A DNA stretch of 64,000 nucleotides from MED-G105 sp039819085 (GCA_039819085.1 JBCBSQ010000001.1:124001-188000), one strand, 5' to 3'. Shown: positions 1 through 18,661, counted from the first letter of the stretch. Translations and numbers: made by a program. The notes: generated by a model not told the origin, from the sequence alone.

Positions 1-236
1 TCGCCAAGGACAATGAGAAGCTGAAGATCCTCGGCGGCGCGATGGGCGAGGAGATCATGGATGAGAAGGGCGTTGAGGCGCTCGCGTCCATGCCGTCCCG
101 CGAAGAGATCATTGCGTCGATCGTTCAGACCATCATGTCGCCGGCTATGGAGTTGGCGGGCGCGATCGGCGCGCCGGCGTCGAACCTCGCCGGCTGCGTT
201 GAGGCGATCGAGAAGAAGCATGAAGAGGCCGCCTGA
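1..236 (+). CDS. rplJ: 50S ribosomal protein L10, C-terminal part
   Basis: The window opens inside this gene; an open frame running from base 3 encodes the last 77 residues. L10 anchors the L7/L12 stalk on 23S rRNA and recruits translation factors. The visible part holds the end of the globular domain (around EALASMPSREEI) and the C-terminal helix, ending in EAIEKKHEEAA, that carries the L7/L12 dimers. It is followed 56 bases later by rplL, the normal L10-L12 order, which supports the call. The 5' end and the L10 leader that controls this operon lie outside the window. Confidence 0.93.
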   Translation, partial: AKDNEKLKILGGAMGEEIMDEKGVEALASMPSREEIIASIVQTIMSPAMELAGAIGAPASNLAGCVEAIEKKHEEAA

Positions 237-292
237 GGCGGTCTAACCCTACCCGAATTCAATTGACGAACTGACTGATAAGGAACGGAAAA

Positions 293-676
293 ATGGCGGA
301 CGTGAAGAAACTTGCCGAAGAGCTCGTGGGCCTGACCCTGCTTGAGGCGGCTGAGCTGAAGAACATCCTCAAGGACGAGTACGGCATTGAGCCGGCGGCC
401 GGCGGCGCGGTCGTGATGGCCGGCCCGGGCGGCGGTGGCGGCGAAGCCGAGGCGGCTGAGGAAAAGGACGAGTTCGATATTATTCTCGTGGCGGCCGGCG
501 ACAAGAAGATCAACGTGATCAAGGAAGTCCGCGCGATCACCGGGCTCGGTCTGAAGGAAGCCAAAGAGCTCGTCGAAGCTGGCGGCAAAGCGGTCAAGGA
601 AGCTGCGCCGAAGGCCGAAGCCGAAGAGATCAAGAAGAAGCTCGAAGACGCCGGCGCCAAGGTCGAACTCAAGTAA
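293..676 (+). CDS. rplL: 50S ribosomal protein L7/L12
   Basis: The 127-residue stalk protein recruits and stimulates the GTPase factors on the ribosome. Its three parts are visible: an N-terminal dimerisation helix pair (residues 1-35), a Gly/Ala/Glu-rich hinge with a run of five glycines (about 38-60), and the conserved factor-binding domain with GLKEAKELVE and the C-terminal AGAKVELK. An AAGGAA ribosome binding site lies 7-8 bases before the ATG. Length and sequence are ordinary for the family. It lies between rplJ and rpoB, as in most bacteria. Confidence 0.98.
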   Translation: MADVKKLAEELVGLTLLEAAELKNILKDEYGIEPAAGGAVVMAGPGGGGGEAEAAEEKDEFDIILVAAGDKKINVIKEVRAITGLGLKEAKELVEAGGKAVKEAAPKAEAEEIKKKLEDAGAKVELK

Positions 677-693
677 AGCTCGCTCCTTTGCGG

Positions 694-711
694 CGCGCGT
701 CAAGGCGCGCG
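694..711 (+). terminator. possible attenuator hairpin after rplL
   Basis: CGCGCG (694-699) and CGCGCG (706-711) can pair around a 6-base loop. There is no U-tract after it, only TTGCTCTCC. In many bacteria transcription is partly attenuated between rplL and rpoB, so an attenuator here would make sense. The stem is short and GC repeats are common in this genome, so this is weak. Confidence 0.25.
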
Positions 712-893
712 TTGCTCTCCGGCCAGGCCCGCGCTGAGTATCGTCAGTGCGGGGGCGGGGCGTTGCAATTGGCCTGAAACGCTCATTGGGGCGGTGAGGG
801 CCGTTGCGAAGAGCTGCTAGGATGGGGCTACGCATACCTCGCGCGACGCTTGCTTGTGCGGCGGGTAGGCCTGAAAAAAATGCTTGACAGGGG

Positions 894-922
894 TTGCGAG
901 TGAGGGGCGTCGACATTATTAC
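894..922 (+). promoter_or_regulatory. candidate internal promoter for rpoBC
   Basis: TTGCGA (894-899), a 17-base spacer, then TATTAC (917-922); each hexamer matches four of six sigma-70 consensus positions. A perfect TTGACA at 884-889 overlaps the same area but lacks a -10 box at normal spacing. It lies about 350 bases before rpoB. Inferred from pattern only. Confidence 0.3.
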
Positions 923-1275
923 GGTCGTTCGCGGCGGGGAAGAGCGGCTCCGTCGCGCCGGAAACGTACGGCCCCCGCGCTTCGGCAAGACGTGCTTCGA
1001 AAAATCGAGATTCTGAAAATCTAGCGCCCTGACGGCCGCGATCGGACTTCCGATGCGCGGCTTTCGTCGTTCGGCGCGCGCCGGCGAACGATCGGAATGG
1101 ACTGGCGCCGCGCCCTGGTGGCGGAGCGGTCGCTTTTGTTTTGGTGAAAGCCGGCTTTTGGAGCCGGGCGTGACGCCGTCGTTTGGCGGGCGATCGCATC
1201 TGTTGGCGTCGATGCATAGGACGCCCGCGCAGCCGAAGAAACGTCGTTCGGCGCTGCGCGTAACGGGAGATTGGA

Positions 1276-5348
<4,073 letters not shown>

Positions 5349-5352
<4 letters not shown>

Positions 5353-5903
5353 CCCGATACGCTATAGCTTCGATCCTGTTCGCTTCGATGTGGCCGTTTA
5401 CGACCGCATCGGCGACGCAGGACGTCTATGGCTATTTTGCGGTTTGTGCCCCAGAACTCGGAATAATGCGGGTTGCGACAACGACTCTCCCGAATCCGGA
5501 TTTTGAAGAGAATGCTGAAGTCGCGGCCAAAAAATACGGCGTATTCGGTTTGCAGCATGAGTTCTCATGTAACATTGTAAATCGTCAGTATACGTTTCAG
5601 GCTAACTCGAACGAAGACCCGGACGTATTGAGGGTTGTGGTTCGAAAAGGACAAGACGTCTTATTCGAGTTTCCATTTTTCCGACAGGCGGAAGGCGTGT
5701 CGTTCCTGGTCGACCATGTAGTCGACATCAACCGATATGTGTCGTCGTACTGCTGGTATGATGGAGTGAAAGAATCTGGGTGCGAAGAAAAGTTGTCCGA
5801 TAGTGGCCGTCCTGTGAGCACCCAGTCACGGAATGACGCCCTTGAACGGGCGCGCGTCGGAGAAGCGGTCGAGAAACTCAAGCTCGACGCGGAACGAAAT
5901 TAA
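5349..5903 (+). CDS. predicted secreted protein of unknown function, between rpoB and rpoC
   Basis: No family is recognised for this 184-residue protein. A clear signal peptide is visible: Arg at position 3, a hydrophobic core over residues 5-17, and a likely cut after TTASA (residue 22). The mature part has four cysteines (C33, C74, C135, C145), enough for two disulfides, and a charged C-terminal tail, so a periplasmic or exported protein is likely. The ATG overlaps the rpoB stop as ATGA and rpoC follows 12 bases after its stop, so it must be co-transcribed with both. Base use differs from its neighbours: bases 5461-5520 are 29/60 G+C, whereas the flanking polymerase genes are visibly much richer. 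This suggests later arrival. The frame is intact and codon choice looks coding. Confidence 0.8.
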
Positions 5904-5915
5904 AGCGAGGTTCTT

Positions 5916-10169
<4,254 letters not shown>

Positions 10170-10175
10170 TCGGAC

Positions 10176-10196
10176 GGGCGCGGCGCGGTCGCGCCC
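10176..10196 (+). terminator. possible hairpin terminator after rpoC
   Basis: GGGCGCG (10176-10182) pairs with CGCGCCC (10190-10196) around a 7-base loop, seven bases after the rpoC stop and just before the convergent glycosyltransferase ends. There is no T-tract, so termination here would be weak or protein-assisted. Confidence 0.4.
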
Positions 10197-10201
10197 TGAG
10201 G

Positions 10202-11527
10202 CTATCCTTGATGTAGAGACGCGCGCGGCGTTCCCGCCGCGGCGTCCATCATCGAGAGGAAGAGCTGCGAGCCCCAGGAGCGCGAGCGGTCGTAAACGCC
10301 TTCGCCGGCGGATTTGATCCCCTTGCTGAGCGACTTGCGCAACTCCGGATCGGTCAACGCCCGCTCCAGCGCGTTCGTGAGGTCGCCGGCGTCATCGGCG
10401 CGAAAGACGATGACGCCCGCCTCCAGAAACTCGCGCGCCGGCACGACAGTGCTGACAATCGCGGGGACGCCATGCGTCGCGGCTTCGAAACACACCGCCG
10501 CATTGCCTTCGCAAAAACTGGTTCGCGTCGGACAGACGAGCACATCCGCCGTGCGGAGAAGGTCGTGGACGCCGGCTGCGTCGAGATGGCCGAGCAGTTC
10601 GACGCCGCCGTCCGGAAACGCCTCCGCCAGCTTCGCGTTCAGCCGGTCCGTGGCGGGTCCGCGCCCGGCGAAAGTCAGCCGCGCATTGACGCCTTTGCGA
10701 CGCAATGCGGCGAACGCCTCCGCGAGATCGAAAACGCCTTTATACTCTACGATCCGTCCAAGGAAGATGACGTGCGGCGCGCCGTCCGTTTCAGTACGGG
10801 ACAAAGCGTCGCCACTTTCGCAAGGCCGCGCGATCTGTTGCGGAAAGGCGACGCGCGCCGGCAGTTGACGCCCGGTCAGAGCCGCCACCTGACGGGCGCA
10901 TTCCGGCGAGATGTTCAGGCTCGCGTCCACCGCCCGCAGGCCGTATCGGCGCGGGAGGTTTTCGATCCGCATGCGCGGCGTCAGCGGAGTGACGCCCATA
11001 GGCCAGCACGTCGTGTGCGCGGTCAGGATCACGCGCGTTCCATTGCTCTTGAGACGGTGCAGCGCGGGCCAGAACAGATTGGCGACCGCCACTGCAATGT
11101 GCGGCTCAGAGGCGGCCGCTTCGCGCGCGGCGGCGTTCGAGAACGCCATCAACGAACGCCAGTAGCCAAGGGCGCCGCGCCCGCGCTCCTGCGGGATGCG
11201 CGAGAACGTGACGCGGCCGCGCTTCTCGGCGCTGAGCGCAGGCTCGCCCCGCATGACGATATGCAGGTCAGCATCGAGGCGCGCGGCGAGTTCGAAGAAC
11301 ATCGTCGCATAGGCGATACTCGGCGTCCTTGGATCGAACGCGCCTTTCCGCCAATGCTCGTAGGTGTTGGTGAGATTGCCGGGCCCCGGAATATAGCTGA
11401 TGCGAAGGGGCGCATTGGGCGCGAGGCCAAGTTCGGCGCGCAGCTTAACGCCAGCGTCATCCGGGGTGACGACGCAGGCGGCGATATCGGACGCGGCGGA
11501 ATCGGACGCGGCGGGCTGAAAGCTCAT
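10202..11527 (-). CDS. group 1 (GT4-like) glycosyltransferase
   Basis: A 441-residue protein with the two-lobed GT-B layout expected of the family. The C-terminal half carries the recognisable part: VIFLGRIVEYKGVFDLAEAF (sugar-nucleotide lobe start), LTFAGRGPATDRL, then VCPTRTSFCEGNAAVCFEAA, where the conserved Glu of the E-x7-E motif region would fall. The N-terminal half is divergent, so donor and acceptor cannot be told. The ATG at 11527 overlaps the stop of the upstream sulfotransferase gene (ATGA), which favours it over a start 30 bases further up and implies a two-gene operon. The pair is wedged between rpoC and rpsL on the opposite strand. A role in building a sulfated surface glycan is inference. 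Confidence 0.85.
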   Translation of the reverse strand: MSFQPAASDSAASDIAACVVTPDDAGVKLRAELGLAPNAPLRISYIPGPGNLTNTYEHWRKGAFDPRTPSIAYATMFFELAARLDADLHIVMRGEPALSAEKRGRVTFSRIPQERGRGALGYWRSLMAFSNAAAREAAASEPHIAVAVANLFWPALHRLKSNGTRVILTAHTTCWPMGVTPLTPRMRIENLPRRYGLRAVDASLNISPECARQVAALTGRQLPARVAFPQQIARPCESGDALSRTETDGAPHVIFLGRIVEYKGVFDLAEAFAALRRKGVNARLTFAGRGPATDRLNAKLAEAFPDGGVELLGHLDAAGVHDLLRTADVLVCPTRTSFCEGNAAVCFEAATHGVPAIVSTVVPAREFLEAGVIVFRADDAGDLTNALERALTDPELRKSLSKGIKSAGEGVYDRSRSWGSQLFLSMMDAAAGTPRASLHQG

Positions 11528-12585
11528 TTGTCGGAAGGCTCCTCGCGGCCGTCCCACAGATCCAGCAAGGGGCTGTCGCTGAGAACGCGCTTGATCGCTT
11601 CGTCGATTGGGGCCGCGTCGTCGCCGCCCGTAGAAGGCGCCCGCCGGAAAAGAGTGTTCCGCATGCTCTCGACGCGGGTCCTCGCCGCGTCGTCGAATTC
11701 AAGCCCTGCGAGGTCGTAGAGGCGGCGCGCCTCTTCAGCGATCGACTCCTCGAACCCTTCATAGGTGACAAGCGCGAACCGCGGATCGTTGCGGCAAGCT
11801 GTGAACAGGGTCTCGTTCATATACCGCCAGCGCCACAACTCGCTTTCGTAAAGCGTCGCTTCGGTGAATCGATCGAACCGGTCGGCGCTTTCCCCAAAGT
11901 GATCCAGGATCCGCCCAAGGGTCGCGTGGTTGTCCGCGAAGACCTTTTCGGGGCCGACGGCGGCGACGTACCGGCGTCGCCAGGATCTCAGGAAAGGCCT
12001 TGGCGCGCGAACGTTGAGGGCGAGGCGCATGCCGGGCTCCTCCGGGAAAGCCGTCAGCAGCCAGCCCGGCTTCAAGAGCAGCTTGAAGACCGGCAGGGAT
12101 TGCTCGAGCGCGGCGGCGGCGGCGAACAAGGGCGCGGCGGGAAACGTCTCCTGTCTCAAGGCCGGCGCAGCGAACGCCGCGAGCGCCCGCACCCTCGGGC
12201 GGGCGAGCGCCGGGCGCGCAATCCGGCGCCGCCAGGCGGGGCCAGCGTAGTCCTTGCACTCGACGGCGAGCCGGTCGCGAACGCTCGCCTGTCGGCCGGC
12301 TTGCGCAATGGCGCGGCGCCACGCGTCGATGAAGCCATGACGGTCAGGGCCATCCAGGAAGAACCCGCCGGGCAGCGCATCGAAGGGCGAGCCGGACGCC
12401 TCATTCGGCTCATTCCGGCAAAGCGTTCGGGGGTGTTGGTCGAAGACGTCGAGTAGGCGGTTCGAGCCTGACCGGCCGTGGCCGGCGATGACGACATATT
12501 CGACGGGCTGGCCGCAAAGCTCTTTGCGTTCGTTCGCCAAGTCGGTCGTCGCCAGGTTCAATTGGTCGCGAGTTCTAGCTGTCAT
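11524..12585 (-). CDS. sulfotransferase family protein
   Basis: This 353-residue protein begins its fold with YVVIAGHGRSGSNRLLDVF (about 29-47), the PAPS 5'-phosphosulfate-binding loop typical of bacterial sulfotransferases, where GRSGS replaces the P-loop. A later segment, LALNVRAPRPFLRSWRRRY, resembles the region that contacts the 3'-phosphate. FALVTYEGF is like the conserved segment near the C-terminal third. No membrane segment is evident, so it probably acts in the cytoplasm. It is the first gene of an operon with the glycosyltransferase, so the likely substrate is a glycan or glycoconjugate; this is inferred from context. Confidence 0.85.
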   Translation of the reverse strand: MTARTRDQLNLATTDLANERKELCGQPVEYVVIAGHGRSGSNRLLDVFDQHPRTLCRNEPNEASGSPFDALPGGFFLDGPDRHGFIDAWRRAIAQAGRQASVRDRLAVECKDYAGPAWRRRIARPALARPRVRALAAFAAPALRQETFPAAPLFAAAAALEQSLPVFKLLLKPGWLLTAFPEEPGMRLALNVRAPRPFLRSWRRRYVAAVGPEKVFADNHATLGRILDHFGESADRFDRFTEATLYESELWRWRYMNETLFTACRNDPRFALVTYEGFEESIAEEARRLYDLAGLEFDDAARTRVESMRNTLFRRAPSTGGDDAAPIDEAIKRVLSDSPLLDLWDGREEPSDK

Positions 12586-12589
12586 CTGA

Positions 12590-12607
12590 AAAGGCGTCAG
12601 CGCCTTT
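12590..12607. repeat. perfect inverted repeat upstream of the sulfotransferase gene
   Basis: AAAGGCG (12590-12596), TCAG loop, CGCCTTT (12601-12607). It starts five bases upstream of the minus-strand ATG, so on that mRNA it would fold over the ribosome binding site region. It could sequester the start, act as an operator, or serve as an rpsL-side barrier; the sequence does not decide. Confidence 0.45.
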
Positions 12608-12718
12608 CTGTGTTGCGATACATTCGACGCGGAGCGCCGCTTTGGCTGGCGTCGCCGTCAGAGCGACGTTGTCTATCGGCAAAGTCTTGAGGCAAGCCTT
12701 AATTTTCTGTTTGGCGAC

Positions 12719-12747
12719 TTGACCAGCCTGATCCGCGGTTGTATCCA
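12719..12747 (+). promoter_or_regulatory. candidate promoter of the str operon
   Basis: TTGACC (12719-12724), 17-base spacer, TATCCA (12742-12747). Position and orientation suit rpsL-rpsG-fusA-tuf, which otherwise have no visible promoter after the divergent insertion. Pattern evidence only. Confidence 0.45.
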
Positions 12748-12981
12748 CGCGCCACTTGAAGGCCGGCAGTCAGGGGCGCCTGAAACGCGGTCAGCATAGC
12801 CGATTTAAATCTAGTGACGCGCGTAGCGGCTTTCCGCAAATCGGATCGCCGCATTCGCGCGTTGGATTTTTGGGCCGCCGACTTGTCAGTGTTCGAGTAG
12901 GCCGGCGCGCTTGTTGGCCATCGCTGTGGCGAGTGGCCGTCGAGATGAGAGGTTTCGGCCAACGGGCCGCTTGGGAGCGAT

Positions 12982-13353
12982 ATGCCGACGATACAACAGT
13001 TGATTCGCAAGCCGCGCAAGCCGCGCCGGAAGATCAATAAGGTCCCGGCGATGGAGGCGAACCCCCAGAAGCGGGGCGTGTGCACGCGCGTCTATACGAC
13101 GACGCCGAAGAAGCCGAACTCGGCGCTTCGCAAAGTCGCGAAGATTCGTCTGACGAACGGCTACGAAGTGATCGGCTATATCCCCGGCGAAGGGCACAAT
13201 CTGCAAGAGCACTCGGTGGTGCTCATTCGCGGCGGCCGCGTGAAGGACCTGCCGGGCGTCCGATATCACATCGTTCGCGGCGTGCTCGACACGCAGGGCG
13301 TTAAGGATCGTAAACAGCGCCGGTCGAAGTACGGCGCCAAGCGGCCGAAGTAA
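12982..13353 (+). CDS. rpsL: 30S ribosomal protein S12
   Basis: S12 sits at the decoding centre and controls accuracy; the chain has 123 residues. The streptomycin-related lysine is wild type (K43 in TTPKKPNSALRK), and the second conserved loop, HNLQEHSVVLIRGGRVKDLPG, is intact. GGGAG lies before the ATG. It opens the str operon, 12 bases ahead of rpsG. Confidence 0.98.
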   Translation: MPTIQQLIRKPRKPRRKINKVPAMEANPQKRGVCTRVYTTTPKKPNSALRKVAKIRLTNGYEVIGYIPGEGHNLQEHSVVLIRGGRVKDLPGVRYHIVRGVLDTQGVKDRKQRRSKYGAKRPK

Positions 13354-13365
13354 GGAGCGCGCGAG

Positions 13366-13836
13366 ATGTCACGTCGTCACCGCGCAGAGAAGCGCGAGAT
13401 TCACCCCGATCCGAAGTTCGGCGACCTCACGGTGTCGAAGTTCATGAATTACGTCATGATCGACGGCAAGAAGGCCGCGGCCGAGAAGATCGTCTATGGC
13501 GCGTTCGACCGCATCGAAGACAAGTTGCGCAAGCCGCCGGTCGATCTCTTCAAGGAAGCTCTTGAAAATGTGACGCCGGCGATCGAGGTGCGGTCAAGGC
13601 GCGTTGGCGGCGCGACCTATCAGGTGCCCGTGGAGGTGCGGCCTGAACGCAAGCTCGCCCTCGCGATGCGCTGGATCATCTCCGCCGCGCGCTCGCGCAA
13701 CGAAACGACCATGGTCGATCGCCTGTCGGGCGAGCTTATGGACGCCTCGCAGAACCGCGGCGCGGCCGTCAAGAAACGTGAGGACACGCACCGGATGGCG
13801 GAAGCCAACCGCGCGTTCTCGCATTATCGCTGGTAA
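13366..13836 (+). CDS. rpsG: 30S ribosomal protein S7
   Basis: This 156-residue protein organises the 3' major domain of 16S rRNA and contacts E-site tRNA. The N-terminal MSRRHRAEKR and the beta-arm segment RVGGATYQVPVEVRPER (about 78-94) are characteristic, as is the C-terminal THRMAEANRAFSHYRW. AAGGAG precedes the ATG by about seven bases. In many bacteria S7 represses its own operon; no clear binding structure was identified here. Confidence 0.98.
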   Translation: MSRRHRAEKREIHPDPKFGDLTVSKFMNYVMIDGKKAAAEKIVYGAFDRIEDKLRKPPVDLFKEALENVTPAIEVRSRRVGGATYQVPVEVRPERKLALAMRWIISAARSRNETTMVDRLSGELMDASQNRGAAVKKREDTHRMAEANRAFSHYRW

Positions 13837-13878
13837 CGAAGATTTAGGAGTTCGCGCCGCGCGCGCGAGGTGAACGTC

Positions 13879-15957
<2,079 letters not shown>

Positions 15958-16016
15958 GGCCGGCCTCGCCGCGTTACGAAGATAGGTTCTAGTCGTCAGG
16001 AGACGGAGAAAAGCAG

Positions 16017-17192
16017 ATGGCTAAGGAAAAGTTTGAACGCAATAAGCCGCACGCCAATATCGGCACGATCGGCCACGTTGACCATGGCAAGACGACCCTG
16101 ACGGCGGCGATCACGAAGTATTTCGGCGACTTCAAGGCGTATGACGAAATCGACGGCGCGCCGGAGGAAAAGGCGCGCGGCATCACGATTTCGACCGCTC
16201 ACGTCGAATATGAAACCGACGATCGCCACTACGCCCACGTCGACTGCCCCGGCCACGCCGACTATGTGAAGAACATGATCACCGGCGCGGCGCAGATGGA
16301 CGGCGCGATCCTCGTCGTGAACGCCGCTGACGGCCCGATGCCGCAGACGCGTGAGCACATCCTCCTCGCCCGCCAGGTCGGCGTGCCGGCGATCGTCGTC
16401 TACATGAACAAGGTCGATCAGGTTGACGACGAAGAGCTTCTCGAGCTCGTCGAGATGGAAGTGCGCGAACTGCTCTCGTCCTATGACTTCCCGGGCGACG
16501 ATATTCCGATCGTCAAGGGCTCGGCGCTCGCCGCGCTGGAAGGCCGCGATCCGGAAATCGGCGAAGAGACGATCAAGGCGCTGATGAAAGAGGTCGACTC
16601 TTACATTCCGACGCCGGAGCGTCCGGTCGATCAGGACTTCCTCCTGCCGATCGAAGACGTCTTCTCGATCTCCGGCCGCGGCACGGTCGTCACCGGCCGC
16701 GTCGAGCGCGGCAAGGTCAATGTCGGCGACGAGCTTGAGATCGTCGGCATCAAGGAAACCCAGAAGACGACCTGCACGGGCGTTGAAATGTTCCGTAAGC
16801 TTCTCGATTCCGGCGAGGCGGGCGACAATGTCGGCGTACTCCTACGCGGCATTGAGCGCACCGCGGTTGAGCGCGGCCAGGTGCTTTGCAAGCCGGGCTC
16901 CGTGACGCCGCACACGAAGTTTGAGGCGGAAGCCTACATTCTGACGAAGGAAGAGGGCGGCCGCCACACGCCGTTCTTCTCCAACTACCGTCCGCAATTC
17001 TACTTCCGGACGACCGACGTGACCGGCGTCGTGACCCTGAAAGAGGGCACCGAGATGGTCATGCCGGGCGACAATGTGGAAGTGAACGTCGAGCTGATCG
17101 TGCCGATCGCCATGGAGGAGAAGCTTCGCTTCGCCATCCGCGAAGGCGGCCGCACGGTGGGCGCGGGCATCGTTTCGAAGATCATCGAGTAG
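16017..17192 (+). CDS. tuf: elongation factor Tu
   Basis: EF-Tu, 391 residues, delivers aminoacyl-tRNA to the ribosome. It shows GHVDHGKTTL (G1), DCPGHADYVKNM (G3), MNKVDQVDD (G4) and the domain II/III hallmarks RGTVVTGRVERG and the near-terminal GGRTVGAGIVSKI. CAGGAGACGGAG precedes the ATG. It ends the str operon, before a strong terminator. Many alphaproteobacteria carry a second tuf copy; none is in this window. Confidence 0.98.
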   Translation: MAKEKFERNKPHANIGTIGHVDHGKTTLTAAITKYFGDFKAYDEIDGAPEEKARGITISTAHVEYETDDRHYAHVDCPGHADYVKNMITGAAQMDGAILVVNAADGPMPQTREHILLARQVGVPAIVVYMNKVDQVDDEELLELVEMEVRELLSSYDFPGDDIPIVKGSALAALEGRDPEIGEETIKALMKEVDSYIPTPERPVDQDFLLPIEDVFSISGRGTVVTGRVERGKVNVGDELEIVGIKETQKTTCTGVEMFRKLLDSGEAGDNVGVLLRGIERTAVERGQVLCKPGSVTPHTKFEAEAYILTKEEGGRHTPFFSNYRPQFYFRTTDVTGVVTLKEGTEMVMPGDNVEVNVELIVPIAMEEKLRFAIREGGRTVGAGIVSKIIE

Positions 17193-17208
17193 CGTATCTG
17201 AATGCGTC

Positions 17209-17250
17209 GGCGCCGGGCGGAGCGATTTCGCCCGGCGCCTTTCTTTTTCT
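17209..17250 (+). terminator. strong rho-independent terminator after tuf
   Basis: An 11-bp perfect GC-rich stem, GGCGCCGGGCG (17209-17219) with CGCCCGGCGCC (17229-17239), is followed directly by TTTCTTTTTCT. It cleanly separates the str operon from the S10 operon. Confidence 0.9.
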
Positions 17251-17311
17251 GAGTAAGGACGAAATCGGCCGACTGAATTGAAGGCGGCTAGAGGGAAGAC
17301 GGCGGCACGGC

Positions 17312-17623
17312 ATGCAGCAGAACATTCGCATACGCTTGAAGGCGTTCGACCATCGCGTGCTTGACGCGTCGACGACCGAGATCGTCCATACGGCGAAGCG
17401 CACCGGCGCGCAGGTTCGCGGGCCGATCCCGCTGCCGACGCGGATAGAGAAGTTCACGGTCAACCGGTCGCCGCACATCGACAAGAAGAGCCGCGAGCAA
17501 TTCGAAATGCGCACGCATAAGCGGATGCTCGACATTGTGGATCCGACGCCGCAGACGGTCGACGCGCTGATGAAGCTCGACCTGTCCGCCGGCGTCGACG
17601 TTGAAATCAAGCTCGGGGCGTAA
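17312..17623 (+). CDS. rpsJ: 30S ribosomal protein S10
   Basis: S10 (103 residues) is part of the 30S head and also the partner of NusB in antitermination. RIRLKAFDHRVLD, RGPIPLPTRIEKFTV and SREQFEMRTHKR are signature segments. It opens the S10 operon, three bases ahead of rplC. No convincing -35/-10 pair was found in the 60 bases between the tuf terminator and this gene. Confidence 0.98.
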   Translation: MQQNIRIRLKAFDHRVLDASTTEIVHTAKRTGAQVRGPIPLPTRIEKFTVNRSPHIDKKSREQFEMRTHKRMLDIVDPTPQTVDALMKLDLSAGVDVEIKLGA

Positions 17624-17626
17624 ACG

Positions 17627-18661
17627 ATGCGGACCGGACTGATCGCGCAAAAAGTGGGTATGACCCGCGTCTACCGCGAGGACGGCGAGCACGTCCCCGT
17701 AACGGTGATGCGCGTCGACAATTGCCAGGTCGTTGGCCAGCGGACGGTCGAGAAGCACGGCTACACGGCCCTGCAACTCGGGGCCGGAGAGAAGAAAGCC
17801 AAGCGCTCAACGAAAGCGGAGCGCGGCTACTTCGCTCAAGCGGGTGTCGCGCCGAAGCGTAGGCTCGTTGAGTTTCGCGTGGCGGAAGACAATCTCGTCG
17901 ATGTCGGCGCGGAGCTCTCGCCGGCGCACTTCGTCGAGGGCCAGAAAGTTGACGTAACGGGCGTCACCATCGGCAAGGGCTTCGCCGGCGGCATGAAGCG
18001 CTGGAATTTCGGCGGCCTTCGCGCCTCTCACGGCGTGTCGATTTCGCACCGCTCGCACGGCTCCACCGGCCAGTGCCAGGACCCCGGCAAGGTCTTCAAG
18101 GGCAAGAAGATGGCGGGCCATATGGGCGCGCGCCGTCGTACGACCCAGAATCTTGAAGTCGTGCGCGTCGACGAAGACCGCGGCTTTATTCTGATCAAGG
18201 GCGCGGTCCCCGGTCCGAAAGAGGGCTGGGTAATGATCAAGGACGCGGTGAAGCGTCCGCTTCCGGAAGATGCGCCGAAGCCGGCGAAGCTGATCGAGCG
18301 TAAGGAAGAAGCGCCGGCTGCTGACGCTGCGTCGACGGACGGTTTCTCCGAGGCTGTCGACAAGATCGTCCTGATTGACGGGATCGGCGAGAAAACGACC
18401 GAAGCGCTCGCCGGCGAAGGCGTCACGAAGCTGACCGAGCTCGTCGCCATGTCGGACGAAGACCGCGCGGCGCTCTTCGACAAGCTCGGCGTCGCGGCGG
18501 AAGCGGAGAGCCAGGACTGGGTCGCTCAGGCCCAGGAGATGATCGACGGCGGGAGCCCTCGCGCGAAAGTCGATCAGGATCTCGCCGCGAAGTTCCGCAA
18601 AGAGGCGGCGGCCGGCGACGCCACCGCCAGCGACGCCTCCGAAGGTGAGGGAGCGGAATAA
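17627..18661 (+). CDS. rplC: 50S ribosomal protein L3 with a C-terminal helix-hairpin-helix-like extension
   Basis: The first 213 residues are an ordinary L3, with the early assembly core and the loop reaching the peptidyl-transferase centre (HRSHGSTGQCQDPGKV; Q149 is the site methylated by PrmB in other bacteria). Residues 214-344 are an addition of about 130 residues. It comprises an Ala/Glu-rich linker, a compact domain at about 247-305 starting KIVLIDGIGEKTTEALAGEG, and an acidic tail. The GIGEKTTEAL pattern resembles helix-hairpin-helix modules seen as tails on some alphaproteobacterial ribosomal proteins such as L21. Its last base is the first base of rplD (TAATG), so the reading frame to this stop is the natural one. 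Confidence 0.95.
   Translation: MRTGLIAQKVGMTRVYREDGEHVPVTVMRVDNCQVVGQRTVEKHGYTALQLGAGEKKAKRSTKAERGYFAQAGVAPKRRLVEFRVAEDNLVDVGAELSPAHFVEGQKVDVTGVTIGKGFAGGMKRWNFGGLRASHGVSISHRSHGSTGQCQDPGKVFKGKKMAGHMGARRRTTQNLEVVRVDEDRGFILIKGAVPGPKEGWVMIKDAVKRPLPEDAPKPAKLIERKEEAPAADAASTDGFSEAVDKIVLIDGIGEKTTEALAGEGVTKLTELVAMSDEDRAALFDKLGVAAEAESQDWVAQAQEMIDGGSPRAKVDQDLAAKFRKEAAAGDATASDASEGEGAE

Larger units (their letters stand above)
677..1275. other. 599-bp intergenic region between rplL and rpoB
   Basis: No convincing gene was found here. Besides the hairpin after rplL it holds one candidate promoter near 894-922 and an isolated TTGACA (884-889) with no good partner at 16-18 bases. Long minus-strand frames run through it, but they continue antisense into rpoB and look like GC-rich shadows. 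A long rplL-rpoB spacer carrying its own promoter or attenuator is common. Confidence 0.6.
12586..12981. other. 396-bp divergent intergenic region between the sulfotransferase gene and rpsL
   Basis: It holds the inverted repeat next to the sulfotransferase start and a candidate str-operon promoter (12719-12747). No small gene with a good start and composition was seen in the rest. The 240 bases between that promoter and rpsL would form a long 5' leader, room for autoregulation by S7 or S12, but no specific structure was recognised. Confidence 0.5.

Noticed and set aside
881..922. TTGACA at 884-889 as a strong promoter for rpoB
   Set aside because: No -10-like hexamer lies 16-18 bases downstream (GCGTCG is found there); only the overlapping TTGCGA/TATTAC pair has proper spacing.
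10472..11719. 415-codon plus-strand open frame over the glycosyltransferase gene
   Set aside because: The minus strand here encodes a glycosyltransferase with recognisable motifs and a coupled start; the plus frame is its antisense shadow.
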